In this document: positions 7,714 through 16,900 of the stretch, piece by piece
How the letters are laid out: each line of letters starts with the position of its first letter
How positions within the stretch are numbered: the stretch's first letter is position 1
Assembly: GCF_002556545.1 (NCBI RefSeq)
Contig: NZ_CP022685.1
Location: 3,884,001-3,948,000, forward strand
Length of the DNA stretch: 64,000 nucleotides
Direction of reading: 5' to 3'
Source: Streptomyces formicae
Lineage (GTDB): Bacteria > Actinomycetota > Actinomycetes > Streptomycetales > Streptomycetaceae
The notes under the pieces: generated by a model
The model's input: the letters and a program-made list of their open reading frames with translations, nothing else
What the model was told of the DNA's origin: nothing
The model's database searches: none
Translations under genes and position numbers: made by a program

Positions 7714-9807
7714 TCACTCGGGCGGAAGCGTGCCGTCCGTCAGTCCGTCGTGCAGCCCGCGCACCAGCCGTTCCCCCAGCCGCCCCGCCAGGCGCAGGGC
7801 GTCCTCGAACGCGGCGAGCTCGCGGAAGCGTTCGCGGTAGCCGTGCTGGCCCGCGAGCGGCAGGCGGGGCAGCTGGAGGCGGCGCACGTCGAGCCTGGCC
7901 GACGTGGAGGCGTAGCTGCTGGCCTGGCGGTGGTTGGCGGTGGAGCGCAGGAACCCGGCGAGGAACCACGGGTCGAGGGCGTCCTGGTCGGGGCGGAGCA
8001 GGACGAGACCCCGGCCGAGCGCGGCGCCCGCGGTGGCCTCGTCGACGACGCGGGCCGCCGCGCCGCCGCCGAAGAGGGGGACGACGACGTCGCCGGGTTC
8101 GGTGAGCACGGCGGGTTCCTCGGCGGTGCCGTCGTGGCCGGTGCTCGAAGGGGCGGTGCCGGAGGGCGCGGTGCCCGCGAGCACGTCGTGGTCGGTGAGC
8201 ACGGGTCCGCCCGAGGGGCCCGTCCCGGTGCCGGTGTGCAGCACGAGGGCGCCCGCGCGGGCCAGTTCGCCGACGGTGGTGAGCGGCCGGGACGCGGTCT
8301 CGCGCCCCGGCTCGGTCTGGCGGGGCATGAGGTCCGCGGCCCGCCGCAGCGCCTCGCCGAGTCCTTCGCGTACGGTCGCGAGCTCCGCGCTGCCGCCTCC
8401 CCCGGCGGACGGCGGCAGCCTGCGCGCGGGCGACAGGTCGACCTCGTCGTCGAGGAGTTCGAGCACGGGCACGGCCCTGGCGGCGCCGGGCCTCGGCTCG
8501 ACGGTGCCGTGCCGGTCGAAGCCGTGCCAGAGGTCGAGGACGGTGTCCTGCACGGCGGGCCACAGCTGCTTGTCCCTGCCGTCGGCGGCGAGCAGCCCCG
8601 CCGCCTCCACCAGGAGCAGTTCGGGCGCCGGGTGCGCACCGGCCACCGGCCTGCGCAGCACCCAGACGTGCAGGGGCAGGTTGTACGGGGGCGCCGCCCC
8701 GGCGGGCAGCGCGATCACCGCGCGCAGCGCGCCCCTGCGCAGCAGGTCGGCGCGGATGCGGCGTCCCGAGCGGCGGGACGCGGCGGCGGGCGGCATCAGG
8801 AGCACCGCGGTGCCGCCGTCGACGAGCCTGGCCAACGCGTGCTGGACCCAGGCGAGTTCGGACTCGGCGCGGGCCGGGAAGCCGTACTCCCAGCGGGCGT
8901 CGTAGGCCAACTCGTCGTGGCCCCAGTTGCGTTCGTTGAACGGCGGATGGCAGAGCACCGCGTCGGCCTTGCGCTCCTCGTAGGCGTCGGCACGCAGGGT
9001 GTCGCACGCCATGCTGCGCACGGTCGCGTCGGAGTTCAGGGCGAGGCGCAGGGCGGTGAGGGCGGCGAGGTCGGGCGCGCTGTCCTGGCCGTACAGGCAC
9101 TGGTCGGGGCGCGGCGCGACGGCGCGCAGCAGGGCGCCGGTGCCGCACGCGGGGTCGAGCACGGTGCGGGCGGGTCCGGCGATGCGGGCCATCAGTTCGG
9201 CGGGGCCCGCGGGCGTGAGCGTGTACTGGCGCGGGTTGGCCTCGGTGTGCCTGCCGAGGAGGAACTCGTACGTCCGCTGGGCGCCGAGCTCGGCCGCGAG
9301 CTCGGCGACGCCGCGCAACAGCGGTACGGACGGCAGGAGTTCGACGGCGTCGGGGATCCGCACGGCCCGCCTGCGGCGCACCCCGAAGCGGAGGCTCACC
9401 ACCTCGTCGAGCTCGCCGGGCAGGAGCTGCGCCATCCGCTCGTCGGACACGGCGCTGACCGCGAGCCAGGCGGAGGGCCTGTCGCGGACCAGGAGCAGGG
9501 CGCAGCCCGCGTGCAGGAGGGCGGTGCCGGGGCCCGCCGGGTGCCCCGCGAGCCGCTGCCAGACGCGTTCGCGCGTCGGGACCTCGACGAGCTTGCCCTG
9601 GGCGCGCAGCCACCGTTCGACGTCGGCGAGCGCGAAGGAGGGGCTGGTCTCGGTGCCGCCGACGGGCCGGGGGAAGTCGCCGTGCCTGCGGCGCCAGTTG
9701 CTGACGGCGGCGCGGCCGACTCCGGCGAGCCGGGCGATTCCGGCGGCGGTCACTTCTGTGGCGTCGGTCGCTTCAGCGGTGTCGGCGACGTCGTCCCTCG
9801 GCTTCAT
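7714..9807 (-). CDS. HTH-N6-type DNA methyltransferase fusion, orphan, with altered motif IV
   Basis: 697 aa. Residues 20-68 form a MerR/excisionase-like winged helix (AAGIARLAGVGRAAVSNWRRR then FALADVERWLRAQGK). The methyltransferase core follows the HsdM plan: SAM motif I DPACGTG at 218-224, a strand YGQDSAPD, then motif IV as CHPPF at 286-290, where N6-adenine methylases normally have NPPF/Y. The C-terminal 180 residues (DVVVPLFGGGAAARVV, LDPWFLAGFLRSTANHR) resemble a specificity-subunit half. There is no restriction, BREX or Pgl gene beside it. The His for Asn exchange could mean loss of catalysis and a DNA-binding or regulatory role. The last point is inference. Confidence 0.8.
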   Translation of the reverse strand: MKPRDDVADTAEATDATEVTAAGIARLAGVGRAAVSNWRRRHGDFPRPVGGTETSPSFALADVERWLRAQGKLVEVPTRERVWQRLAGHPAGPGTALLHAGCALLLVRDRPSAWLAVSAVSDERMAQLLPGELDEVVSLRFGVRRRRAVRIPDAVELLPSVPLLRGVAELAAELGAQRTYEFLLGRHTEANPRQYTLTPAGPAELMARIAGPARTVLDPACGTGALLRAVAPRPDQCLYGQDSAPDLAALTALRLALNSDATVRSMACDTLRADAYEERKADAVLCHPPFNERNWGHDELAYDARWEYGFPARAESELAWVQHALARLVDGGTAVLLMPPAAASRRSGRRIRADLLRRGALRAVIALPAGAAPPYNLPLHVWVLRRPVAGAHPAPELLLVEAAGLLAADGRDKQLWPAVQDTVLDLWHGFDRHGTVEPRPGAARAVPVLELLDDEVDLSPARRLPPSAGGGGSAELATVREGLGEALRRAADLMPRQTEPGRETASRPLTTVGELARAGALVLHTGTGTGPSGGPVLTDHDVLAGTAPSGTAPSSTGHDGTAEEPAVLTEPGDVVVPLFGGGAAARVVDEATAGAALGRGLVLLRPDQDALDPWFLAGFLRSTANHRQASSYASTSARLDVRRLQLPRLPLAGQHGYRERFRELAAFEDALRLAGRLGERLVRGLHDGLTDGTLPPE

Positions 9808-9919
9808 CCGGCAGCTCCCCTTCGACGCGCGGGGTCAGTCGCGCGGGGTCGAGCATACCCAGGGGGCGACCGCACGGATTGCTTCACGGCCGTAAACCCA
9901 TGATTCACACATCATCGTG

Positions 9920-9949
9920 TTGACTCGGTTCACACACTCCTGCTCTGAT
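9920..9949 (+). promoter_or_regulatory. possible promoter of the lipoprotein gene
   Basis: TTGACT at 9920-9925 and TCTGAT at 9944-9949 are spaced by 18 bases and end 34 bases before the ATG at 9984. The octamer TTCACACA occurs twice (about 9903 and 9929), 26 bp apart, overlapping the -35 area, and could be a regulator site. Sequence resemblance only. Confidence 0.35.
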
Positions 9950-9983
9950 GTCCTTCACCGAACGACTTCCCTGGGGGGATTCC

Positions 9984-10772
9984 ATGCGTCAGCTTCAGCG
10001 CCAGCCCTTGCGCGCCCGCCGTACCGCGATCGCCGCGGTCTGCCTCGCCACCGCCGCGACCGTGGGCCTGACGGCCTGCGGCACCGAGTCCGGGAAGAAG
10101 GACCGGGTCGCCGCGGCGAAGCCGAAGGGACCGTTCGCCGGGATGTCCGGCGGCGAGATCGCGGAGAAGGCCATGAAGACCACCGCGGGCGCCAAGTCCC
10201 TGCGCATCTCGGGCGACGTCGCCGACGCGGAGACGGGCCTGATGTCGATGGACATGGCCCTGGACACCGGCGGCAGGTGCGCGGGCACGATGGGCATGGG
10301 CGACCAGGGCTCGATGGAGCTGAGGATTCCGGGCCGCACCACCGCCTACCTCAAGTACGACGAGAAGTTCCTGCGCGCGCAGAGCAAGGGCGAGCCCGCG
10401 GCCGACGTGCAGGCCGCGGTGGACATGCTCGCCAACCGCTGGACCAAGACCCGGACGACGAGCGAGGACGCGAAGGAGATCTCCGGGTTCTGCGACCTCG
10501 ACGCCCTGCTCGCCGACTTCAAGGGCGGCTCCGTGGCCCGCAGGGGCGGCACGACCACGGTCGAAGGCACCCCCGCGATCAAGCTCACCGAGAGCAGCGG
10601 CAAGGACAAGTACACGATCTACGTCGCCACCGAGGGCAAGCCGTACCTCCTGCGGATCGACACGACGACCGGCGGCGGCAAGCCGGAGACGCTGACCTTC
10701 GGCGACTACGACAAGCCGGTCAAGGCGACGCCGCCCACCGGCGACGTCGTCGACCTGGACGAGCTGGGCTGA
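9984..10772 (+). CDS. secreted lipoprotein, LolA/LppX-like fold suspected
   Basis: 262 aa. The ATG at 9984 was chosen because CTGGGGGGATTCC precedes it and the signal peptide then starts at residue 1 (RQLQRQPLRARR, then a hydrophobic stretch). The lipobox is LTAC at 29-32, followed by GTESGKKDR. The mature part (MSGGEIAEKAMKTTAGAKSLRISGDVAD ... GTPAIKLTESSGKDKYTIYVATEGKPYLLRI) has the alternating beta pattern of LppX/LprG/LolA-type lipid-carrier lipoproteins. That fold is inferred, and no function is assigned. It ends one base before the stop of the convergent GNAT gene at 10774. Confidence 0.8.
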   Translation: MRQLQRQPLRARRTAIAAVCLATAATVGLTACGTESGKKDRVAAAKPKGPFAGMSGGEIAEKAMKTTAGAKSLRISGDVADAETGLMSMDMALDTGGRCAGTMGMGDQGSMELRIPGRTTAYLKYDEKFLRAQSKGEPAADVQAAVDMLANRWTKTRTTSEDAKEISGFCDLDALLADFKGGSVARRGGTTTVEGTPAIKLTESSGKDKYTIYVATEGKPYLLRIDTTTGGGKPETLTFGDYDKPVKATPPTGDVVDLDELG

Positions 10773-10773
10773 C

Positions 10774-11520
10774 TCAGAGCGTGTGCCGCACCCACACGTT
10801 CGGCTCGACGTACACGCCGTAGCCGCGGGCGAGTTCACAGTGCACGGGCACCAGCGCGCCCGGCACCTCGACCTCGCCCTCCGCGTCGAACGGCAGGCCC
10901 GTCCACTCGCGCCACTGCGCGGTCGAGCCCGACACCGTCATGGAGGCGTGCGCGACCTTCTCGATGACGCCGCCCGCCCGTACGTGCACCCGCAGCCACG
11001 GGTCGTGGGGCAGACCGTCCTCGCGCGTACGGAACGCGTACTCGTCGATGGGCGCGGCCGGTTCGCGGTGCTTGGCGTTGGGGCGCACGGGCGCGACCAC
11101 CTCGGAGAAGCCGCGGGCGCGGGCGTTCTCGCGCATCGCCGCGAGCATCCGTCCCGAGACGCCCCTGCCCCGCGCCGTCTCGTCGACGGTGATCTCGATG
11201 GCGCTGACCGTGTCCGTCTCCTTGCCGTGCCGCAGGTCGGAGAAAGCCCACAGCAGGACCTGGTCCCAGCCGCCGTCGGGCAGCCCGCCCTCGGCGCGGG
11301 CGCGCAGCGCGAGGGGCACGCTGAACGCGCGGGCGACGACCTTGCCGGTGTCCTCGTCCGTGGCCACCAGGACGTACTCCGGGAGGTCCGCGACGATCCT
11401 GCCGATCAGGGACCAGCCGACCGGGTCGTGCAGGATGAACTCCGGCCAGTCATCTGCCATGCGCCACAGGGGGCCTGCGAGGTCGGGCCGCTCGGCCAGC
11501 GTGGTGATCTTGAGGTGCAT
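10774..11520 (-). CDS. GNAT family N-acetyltransferase
   Basis: 248 aa from the ATG at 11518-11520. A GTG three codons earlier (11527-11529) has GGAG eight bases upstream and could be the true start. The acetyl-CoA binding region includes VSAIEITVDETARGRGVSGRMLAAMREN near residues 105-135, with the R-G-x-G-V/S pyrophosphate loop. Long N- and C-terminal parts (PEFILHDPVGWSLIGRIVADLPEYVL; ARGYGVYVEPNVWVRHTL) exceed a minimal GNAT fold and are typical of a streptomycete subfamily of unknown substrate. Confidence 0.85.
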   Translation of the reverse strand: MHLKITTLAERPDLAGPLWRMADDWPEFILHDPVGWSLIGRIVADLPEYVLVATDEDTGKVVARAFSVPLALRARAEGGLPDGGWDQVLLWAFSDLRHGKETDTVSAIEITVDETARGRGVSGRMLAAMRENARARGFSEVVAPVRPNAKHREPAAPIDEYAFRTREDGLPHDPWLRVHVRAGGVIEKVAHASMTVSGSTAQWREWTGLPFDAEGEVEVPGALVPVHCELARGYGVYVEPNVWVRHTL

Positions 11521-11580
11521 GTGCCGCACGGTATGCGCTCCGCGGGGTGAGCGGTATTTGTTTTTCCGCGGGTGCGTTTC

Positions 11581-11620
11581 GGCTGGTCGCGCCGTTCCCC
11601 GCGCTCCTTGACGGGGCGCC
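11581..11620. repeat. single copy of the dispersed GTTCCCCGCGCCCC palindrome
   Basis: GGCTGGTCGCGCCGTTCCCC then GCGCTCCTTGACGGGGCGCC. This is the same element that appears in multiple copies near 27.6, 29.9, 35.5 and 42.5 kb. It lies just 3' of the HNH lipoprotein gene (stop at 11634) and 5' of the GNAT gene. Confidence 0.75.
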
Positions 11621-11633
11621 CCACTGTCCTCGT

Positions 11634-12362
11634 TCAGCGGGCGTGGAAGCGGGGCGGGGCCTTTGTCGGGGCGTTGCCCGACGGAAGCTTCTCGTCCGGG
11701 CAGGTGTTCAGGACCTTCTTCATCGCGTCCCGCTCGGCGCCCGTCACCCACACCCCGTACTTCTTCTTCACCGCCACCTGCCCGGCCACATAGGTGCAGC
11801 GGTACGCCTTGTCCGGCGGCAGCCACGTCGCCGTGTCGCCGTCGCCCTTGCTGCGGTTGGGGCCCGCGTCGACCGCGATGAGGTTGAGCGGGTCGTTGGC
11901 GAAGGCGATGCGCTTGCCGGGCTCCCACTGGAAGGCGCCCTTCTGCCAGGCGTCCGAGAGGGCCACGAGGTGGTCGATGTCGACCTGGCTGCGGCCGCGC
12001 CGGAACGTCACGTCCTTGCCGGTGTAGGGGTCGGGCGCGAGCGTCCCCGACGCCACCCGGCAGTCCCCGCCCTGGTACCTGACGTCCTTCAGGTCCCGCT
12101 TGAGGATGTCGTCCCTGGTGGGGCAGCCGTTGGAGTCCGTGTCGGCCCACGCGGTGCCGAACCGGGACCGCTCGTAACCGGTCTTGGGCGCACGGCCCTT
12201 GACGGTGAGCGTCTCGACGGCGGCAAGGGCGGAGCCCGCCTTCGCGTCGGGCCCCGCGGCGCCGCCCTCGTCCTTCTTGTCCTTCGTGCCGAGTTCACAG
12301 CCGGTGAGCAGCGCGGGAACGGCGATCAGGGCGAGCAGGGCCCCGGTGGTACGACGGTTCAC
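11634..12362 (-). CDS. secreted HNH endonuclease-family lipoprotein (DUF1524-like)
   Basis: 242 aa. The GTG start at 12360-12362 overlaps the upstream MOSC gene stop by four bases (GTGA). A signal peptide with a lipobox-like ALLTGC (Cys22) is followed by a Lys/Asp-rich linker. The nuclease core has the His-metal motif DIDHLVALSDAW, then NDPLNLIAVDAGPNRSKGD, which matches the D-H-L-V-A-L ... N-L ... N-x-x-K-G-D layout of exported actinobacterial HNH proteins. A Cys pair (YRCTYV, NTCPDE) may form a disulfide. It probably degrades external DNA or RNA (inference from family). Translational coupling to the MOSC gene is clear, but the functional link is not. Confidence 0.88.
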   Translation of the reverse strand: MNRRTTGALLALIAVPALLTGCELGTKDKKDEGGAAGPDAKAGSALAAVETLTVKGRAPKTGYERSRFGTAWADTDSNGCPTRDDILKRDLKDVRYQGGDCRVASGTLAPDPYTGKDVTFRRGRSQVDIDHLVALSDAWQKGAFQWEPGKRIAFANDPLNLIAVDAGPNRSKGDGDTATWLPPDKAYRCTYVAGQVAVKKKYGVWVTGAERDAMKKVLNTCPDEKLPSGNAPTKAPPRFHAR

Positions 12363-13063
12363 CGGGCCACCACCGAGTCGCCGATGGCGAGCGGGGCGGG
12401 CGTCACGATGTCCGCGTAGACCCCGATGCACATGCCCCGGGCCGCGGTGAGGGTCTTCAGGACGCGGTTGTCGGCGGGCAGTCCCGTCTGTGCCTGGGTG
12501 GTCATGACGCAGCGCGCGACGCGCTCGGTGACGCGCAGCCGCAGCGGCTCCCCCGCGCCCTCGGCGCCGATGGTGATCTCGCGGCCCACCCAGCTCTCCT
12601 CGATCCACGGCTCGTCGGTCCGCACGACGATGTTCTTGCGCAGCCGTCGTACGTCGACGGGGTCGGCGTCACCGAGCAGGTCGCCGAGCGCGCGCAGCGA
12701 GGCGGTGCCGACGAGGGAGACCGCGGCGGCGTCCTGGTGGCTCTCCGCGCCCTCGCGCGCCAACTCGACGCCCTCGCCGAATCGCTCGGGGATCCGCGGG
12801 TCGCCGGGGCGCAGGACCTCGCCGTCCGGCGCGGTGACGAAGGGGATGCCGTCCGCGTCGTACGCCGCGGTGTGTTCGAGCATGCCGGGCACCCGGCGGA
12901 AGCGGCGGCTGTTCTTGCCGCTGCTCAGCTTGCCGTCCGCGTGCCGCAGGGCCCACAGCCGGTCGCCCACGGCGCCGCGCGCGTCGAAGTCGAGCCGCTC
13001 GTGCGCCACGCCGAGCATCGACTTCACCGGAAAACTGTTCAGACCCACGACCTTGAGCGACAC
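12359..13063 (-). CDS. MOSC domain protein (molybdenum-sulfur carrier type)
   Basis: 234 aa from the GTG at 13061-13063, preceded by GGGGAGGGAGAGCGCC, a strong ribosome site. Residues 1-115 form the MOSC N-terminal beta barrel (KVVGLNSFPVKSMLG, ARGAVGDRLWALRHADGKLSSGK). The MOSC domain proper lies at about 120-233, with the conserved Cys185 in ARCVMTTQ and IGVYADIV near the end. Related proteins (YcbX, YiiM, mARC) bind molybdenum cofactor and reduce N-hydroxylated compounds; no ferredoxin domain is fused here. Confidence 0.9.
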   Translation of the reverse strand: MSLKVVGLNSFPVKSMLGVAHERLDFDARGAVGDRLWALRHADGKLSSGKNSRRFRRVPGMLEHTAAYDADGIPFVTAPDGEVLRPGDPRIPERFGEGVELAREGAESHQDAAAVSLVGTASLRALGDLLGDADPVDVRRLRKNIVVRTDEPWIEESWVGREITIGAEGAGEPLRLRVTERVARCVMTTQAQTGLPADNRVLKTLTAARGMCIGVYADIVTPAPLAIGDSVVAR

Positions 13064-13213
13064 GGCGCTCTCCCTCCCCTGGGCGGACTCATGCAGCCAC
13101 CACGGTAACGACCAAGTGGTCCAGACCATATCTCCCCCCGGCGGGCGAACCGGACACCTCGGACGTATCGTCGATCGTGCCTCCCCCTCCCCTCTCCGCA
13201 AGGAGCTCTCCCC

Positions 13214-13399
13214 ATGGGCATCTTCGACAAGTTCAAGGACCAGGCCCAGGACAAGGCGAAGGACATCTCGGACGCGCTGACGGAAGAGGTGAACGAGAAG
13301 ACCGGCGACAGGTACGCCGACAAGGTCGCCGAGGCCGAGCAGCAGGCGGACGACCGGCTCGGCGTCGACGACGACAAGCCGGGAAGGCCGGAGAAGTAG
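13214..13399 (+). CDS. small charged helical protein, MT0933-type antitoxin family
   Basis: 61 aa, preceded by AAGGAGCTCTCCCC. The sequence MGIFDKFKDQAQDKAKD, then DRYADKVAEAEQQADDRLG and a Pro/Lys/Asp tail, fits the short actinobacterial family named after Rv0909/MT0933 and labelled antitoxin. No toxin gene is adjacent, so an antitoxin role here is doubtful; it may be a stress or nucleoid-associated helical protein. The gene is read alone between the divergent MOSC gene and the SnoaL-like gene. Confidence 0.85.
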   Translation: MGIFDKFKDQAQDKAKDISDALTEEVNEKTGDRYADKVAEAEQQADDRLGVDDDKPGRPEK

Positions 13400-13414
13400 C
13401 CCCCCCCGGGGGGC
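13399..13414 (+). terminator. C/G palindrome right after the small antitoxin-family gene
   Basis: GCCCCCCCCGGGGGGC overlaps the last base of the stop codon TAG. It is a near-perfect G/C palindrome and a plausible stop signal for transcription. There is no T-tract. Confidence 0.4.
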
Positions 13415-13481
13415 ATCCGACCCGGCACATGACCTCCGGGGTAATCGACCCGGCCCCGGCGGCCGGGCGATCCTCAGGGGC

Positions 13482-13910
13482 ATGGACACACGACAGACCA
13501 CCGAAGAAGCCACCCGCGCCACCGTCCAGGAGTTCCTGACGGCCCGTCTCGGCGCCGACACCGCGCGGCTCACGGAGATCTTCGCCGACGAGGTCGACTG
13601 GCTGCTCGCCGACAACCCCGTCGTCCCGTGGATCAGGCCGCGCGCCACCGGCGCCGAATGCGCCGCGCAGGGCGAGGAGTTGGCGCGCCACACCGTCGCC
13701 GAGGACTCCCGCGCCTCCATGGACGCCCTCCTCGTCGACGGCACCGACGCCGTCATCCTCGGCCACCTCTCGGGGACCGTCAGCGCGACGGGCAAGTCCT
13801 TCGAGGGCCCGTTCGCCCTGCGCCTGACCGTCGAGGACGGCCGCATCACCCGGCACCACCTCTACGAGAACAGCCTGTCGGTCGCGCGGGCGTGCACCCC
13901 CGCGACCTGA
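13482..13910 (+). CDS. SnoaL-like / NTF2-fold protein
   Basis: 142 aa with ATG start. Pattern of the nuclear-transport-factor-2 / ketosteroid-isomerase fold: N-terminal helix (TVQEFLTARLGADTARLTEIFADEVDWLL), a middle strand-rich half (AVILGHLSGTVSATGKSFEGPFALRLTVEDGRITRHHLYENS). Members are small pocketed enzymes or binding proteins (polyketide cyclases, isomerases), and the substrate cannot be read from the sequence. It converges on mfd with only 20 bp between the stops. Confidence 0.85.
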   Translation: MDTRQTTEEATRATVQEFLTARLGADTARLTEIFADEVDWLLADNPVVPWIRPRATGAECAAQGEELARHTVAEDSRASMDALLVDGTDAVILGHLSGTVSATGKSFEGPFALRLTVEDGRITRHHLYENSLSVARACTPAT

Positions 13911-13930
13911 CGGGCCGCCCCTCTCCGGGG

Positions 13931-16900
13931 CTACGACCCGAGGATCGAGGTGAGGAACTCCCCCACCCAGCCGAGCAGTTCGCGCCCGACCAGCGGCTTG
14001 CCGCCGACCTTCGCGGTCTTCGGGCGGGGGACGAGGACCTGGTTGGCGTTCGCCTTGATGACCGTGCCGGGGTAGAGGCGCTTCAGGCGCAGCTCCTGCG
14101 ACTCCCGCAGCTCCACGGGCGCGAAGCGGATGTTGTTGCCCTGGAGCACGATCTCGCCGACGTCGCACGCGCGGGCCAGCATCCGCAGGCCCGCGACGAG
14201 CAGCAGGTTCTCCACCGGCTCGGGCAACTTGCCGTAGCGGTCGGTGAGTTCCTCGCGGACCGCCTTGACGTCCTCCTCCGTGTTCGCGGAGGCGATGGCG
14301 CGGTAGGCCTGGAGGCGCAGCCGCTCGCCGGGCGCGTAGTCGTGGGGGACGTGCGCGTCGACCGGGAGCTCGATCTTGACCTCCAGGGGCGGCTCCTCCT
14401 CGACCCCGCCCTCCAGGGACGCGCGGTAGTCGGCCACCGCCTCGCCGACCATGCGTACGTAGAGGTCGAAGCCGACGCCCGCGATGTGTCCCGACTGCTC
14501 GCCGCCCAGGAGGTTTCCTGCTCCTCGGATCTCCAGGTCCTTCATGGCCACGTACATGCCCGCGCCCATCTCCGTGTGCTGCGCGATGGTGGCGAGGCGC
14601 TCGTGGGCCGTCTCGGTGAGCGGCTTCTCCGGCGGGTAGAGGAAGTAGGCGTAGCCGCGCTCGCGGCCACGGCCGACGCGCCCGCGCAGCTGGTGGAGCT
14701 GGGAGAGGCCGAAGTTGTCGCCGCGCTCCACGATCAGCGTGTTGGCGTTCGAGATGTCGATGCCGGACTCGACGATCGTCGTCGAGACGAGGACGTCGAA
14801 CTTCTTCTCCCAGAAGTCCACCACGACCTGTTCCAGGGCCTGTTCGGACATCTGGCCGTGGGCGGTGGCGATGCGCGCCTCGGGCACGATGTCCCTGAGC
14901 CTGGCCGCCGCGCGGTCGATCGACTCGACGCGGTTGTGGATGTAGAAGACCTGGCCCTCGCGCAGGAGTTCACGGCGGATGGCCGCGCCGATCTGCTTCT
15001 CCTCGTACGGGCCGACGAAGGTCAGGACCGGGTGGCGCTCCTCCGGCGGGGTGGTGATCGTCGACATCTCGCGGATGCCGGTGACCGCCATTTCGAGCGT
15101 ACGGGGAATGGGGGTCGCCGACATGGTCAGGACGTCGACGTTGGCGCGGAGCTTCTTGAGCTGCTCCTTGTGCTCGACGCCGAAGCGCTGCTCCTCGTCG
15201 ACGATGACCAGGCCGAGGTCCTTGAACTTGGTCTCCGAGGAGAACAGGCGGTGCGTGCCGATGACGATGTCCACGGACCCGTCGCGCAGGCCCTCCAGGG
15301 TCGCCTTCGACTCGGTCTCGGTCTGGAAGCGGCTCAACGCCCGCACGTTGACCGGGAACTGGGAGTAGCGCTCGGAGAACGTGCCGAAGTGCTGCTGGAC
15401 CAGGAGCGTGGTGGGCACCAGGACCGCGACCTGCTTGCCGTCCTGCACGGCCTTGAAGGCCGCGCGGACCGCGATCTCCGTCTTGCCGTAGCCCACGTCG
15501 CCGCAGATCAGGCGGTCCATCGGGACCGTCTTCTCCATGTCCTCCTTGACCTCGGCGATGGTGGTGAGCTGGTCGGGCGTCTCCGCGTACGGGAAGGCGT
15601 CCTCCAGCTCGCGCTGCCAGGGGGTGTCCGCGCCGAAGGCGTGCCCCGGGGCCGCCATGCGCGCGGAGTACAGCTTGATGAGGTCCGCGGCGATCTCCTT
15701 GACCGCCTTCTTCGCCCGCGCCTTGGTCTTGGTCCAGTCGGCGCCGCCGAGCCGGTGCAGCGTCGGGGCCTCGCCGCCGACGTACTTGGTGATCTGCTCC
15801 AGCTGGTCGGTGGGGATGTAGAGCCGGTCGCCCGGCTGGCCGCGCTTGGCGGGGGCGTACTCCACGACGAGGTACTCGCGGGTCGCGCCCTGGACCGTGC
15901 GCTGCACCATCTCGATGTAGCGGCCGACGCCGTGCTGCTCGTGGACGATGTAGTCGCCGGATTCGAGGGTCAGCGGGTCGATGGTCTTGCGGCGCCGCGC
16001 GGGCATCCGCTGGCCGTCCTTGCCCGCCGCCTTCTGGCCCGACAGGTCGGTCTCGGTGAGGACCGCGAGCTTGAGGGCCTGGTCCACGAAGCCGTAGTCG
16101 ATCGAGCCGCAGGACACGTGCACCACGGACGGGGCGAGGTCGGCGAGGTCCGCGTCGTGCCGGGCCGCGATGCCCTCGCCGCCGAGCACCTCGACCGTGC
16201 GCGCGGCGGGTCCGTGCGCCTCGGTGACGTACACGACGCGCCAGCCGTCCGCGAGCCAGCCCTTGGTGTCGGCGAGCGCCTTCGCGGTGTCGCCCCGGTA
16301 CGTCTCGGGGGCGTGCATGCCGAGCTTGAGGGTGTCCTGGTCCAGCTCTTCATCGGCGGCGAACGGCGAGACCGACCACCACATCATGCCGAGCTCGCGC
16401 GCGTGCTCGCGGATGTCCGCGATGCCCCACAGCGAGGCCGCGCCCACGTCGATCGGCGCCTCGCCGCCGCCCGCCGTCGCCGCCCAGCTGGCCTGGAGGA
16501 ACTCCTGCGACGTCGCCACCAGGTCGGTCGCGCGGGTGCGCACCCGCTCCGGGTCGCAGACCACCGCCATGGAGCCCTCGGGCATGACGTCGATCAGCAG
16601 CTCCATGTCGTCCACCAGGGCCGGGGCGAGGGACTCCATGCCCTCCACCGCGATGCCCTCGGCGATCTTCCCGAGCAGCTCGCCCAGCTCCGGGTGCTGC
16701 TCGGCGAGGGCCGCGGCCTTCTCCCGTACGTCGTCGGTGAGCAGCAGCTCGCGGCAGGGCGGCGCCCACAGACCGTGCTCGGCGACCTCCAGGGAGCGCT
16801 GGTCGGCGACCTTGAAGTAACGGATCTCCTCGACGTCGTCGCCCCAGAACTCCACGCGCAGCGGGTGCTCCTCGGTGGGCGGGAAGACGTCGAGGATGCC

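Noticed and set aside
13214..13399. Toxin-antitoxin locus
   Set aside because: The antitoxin-family gene has no toxin gene next to it; the following gene is SnoaL-like and separate.
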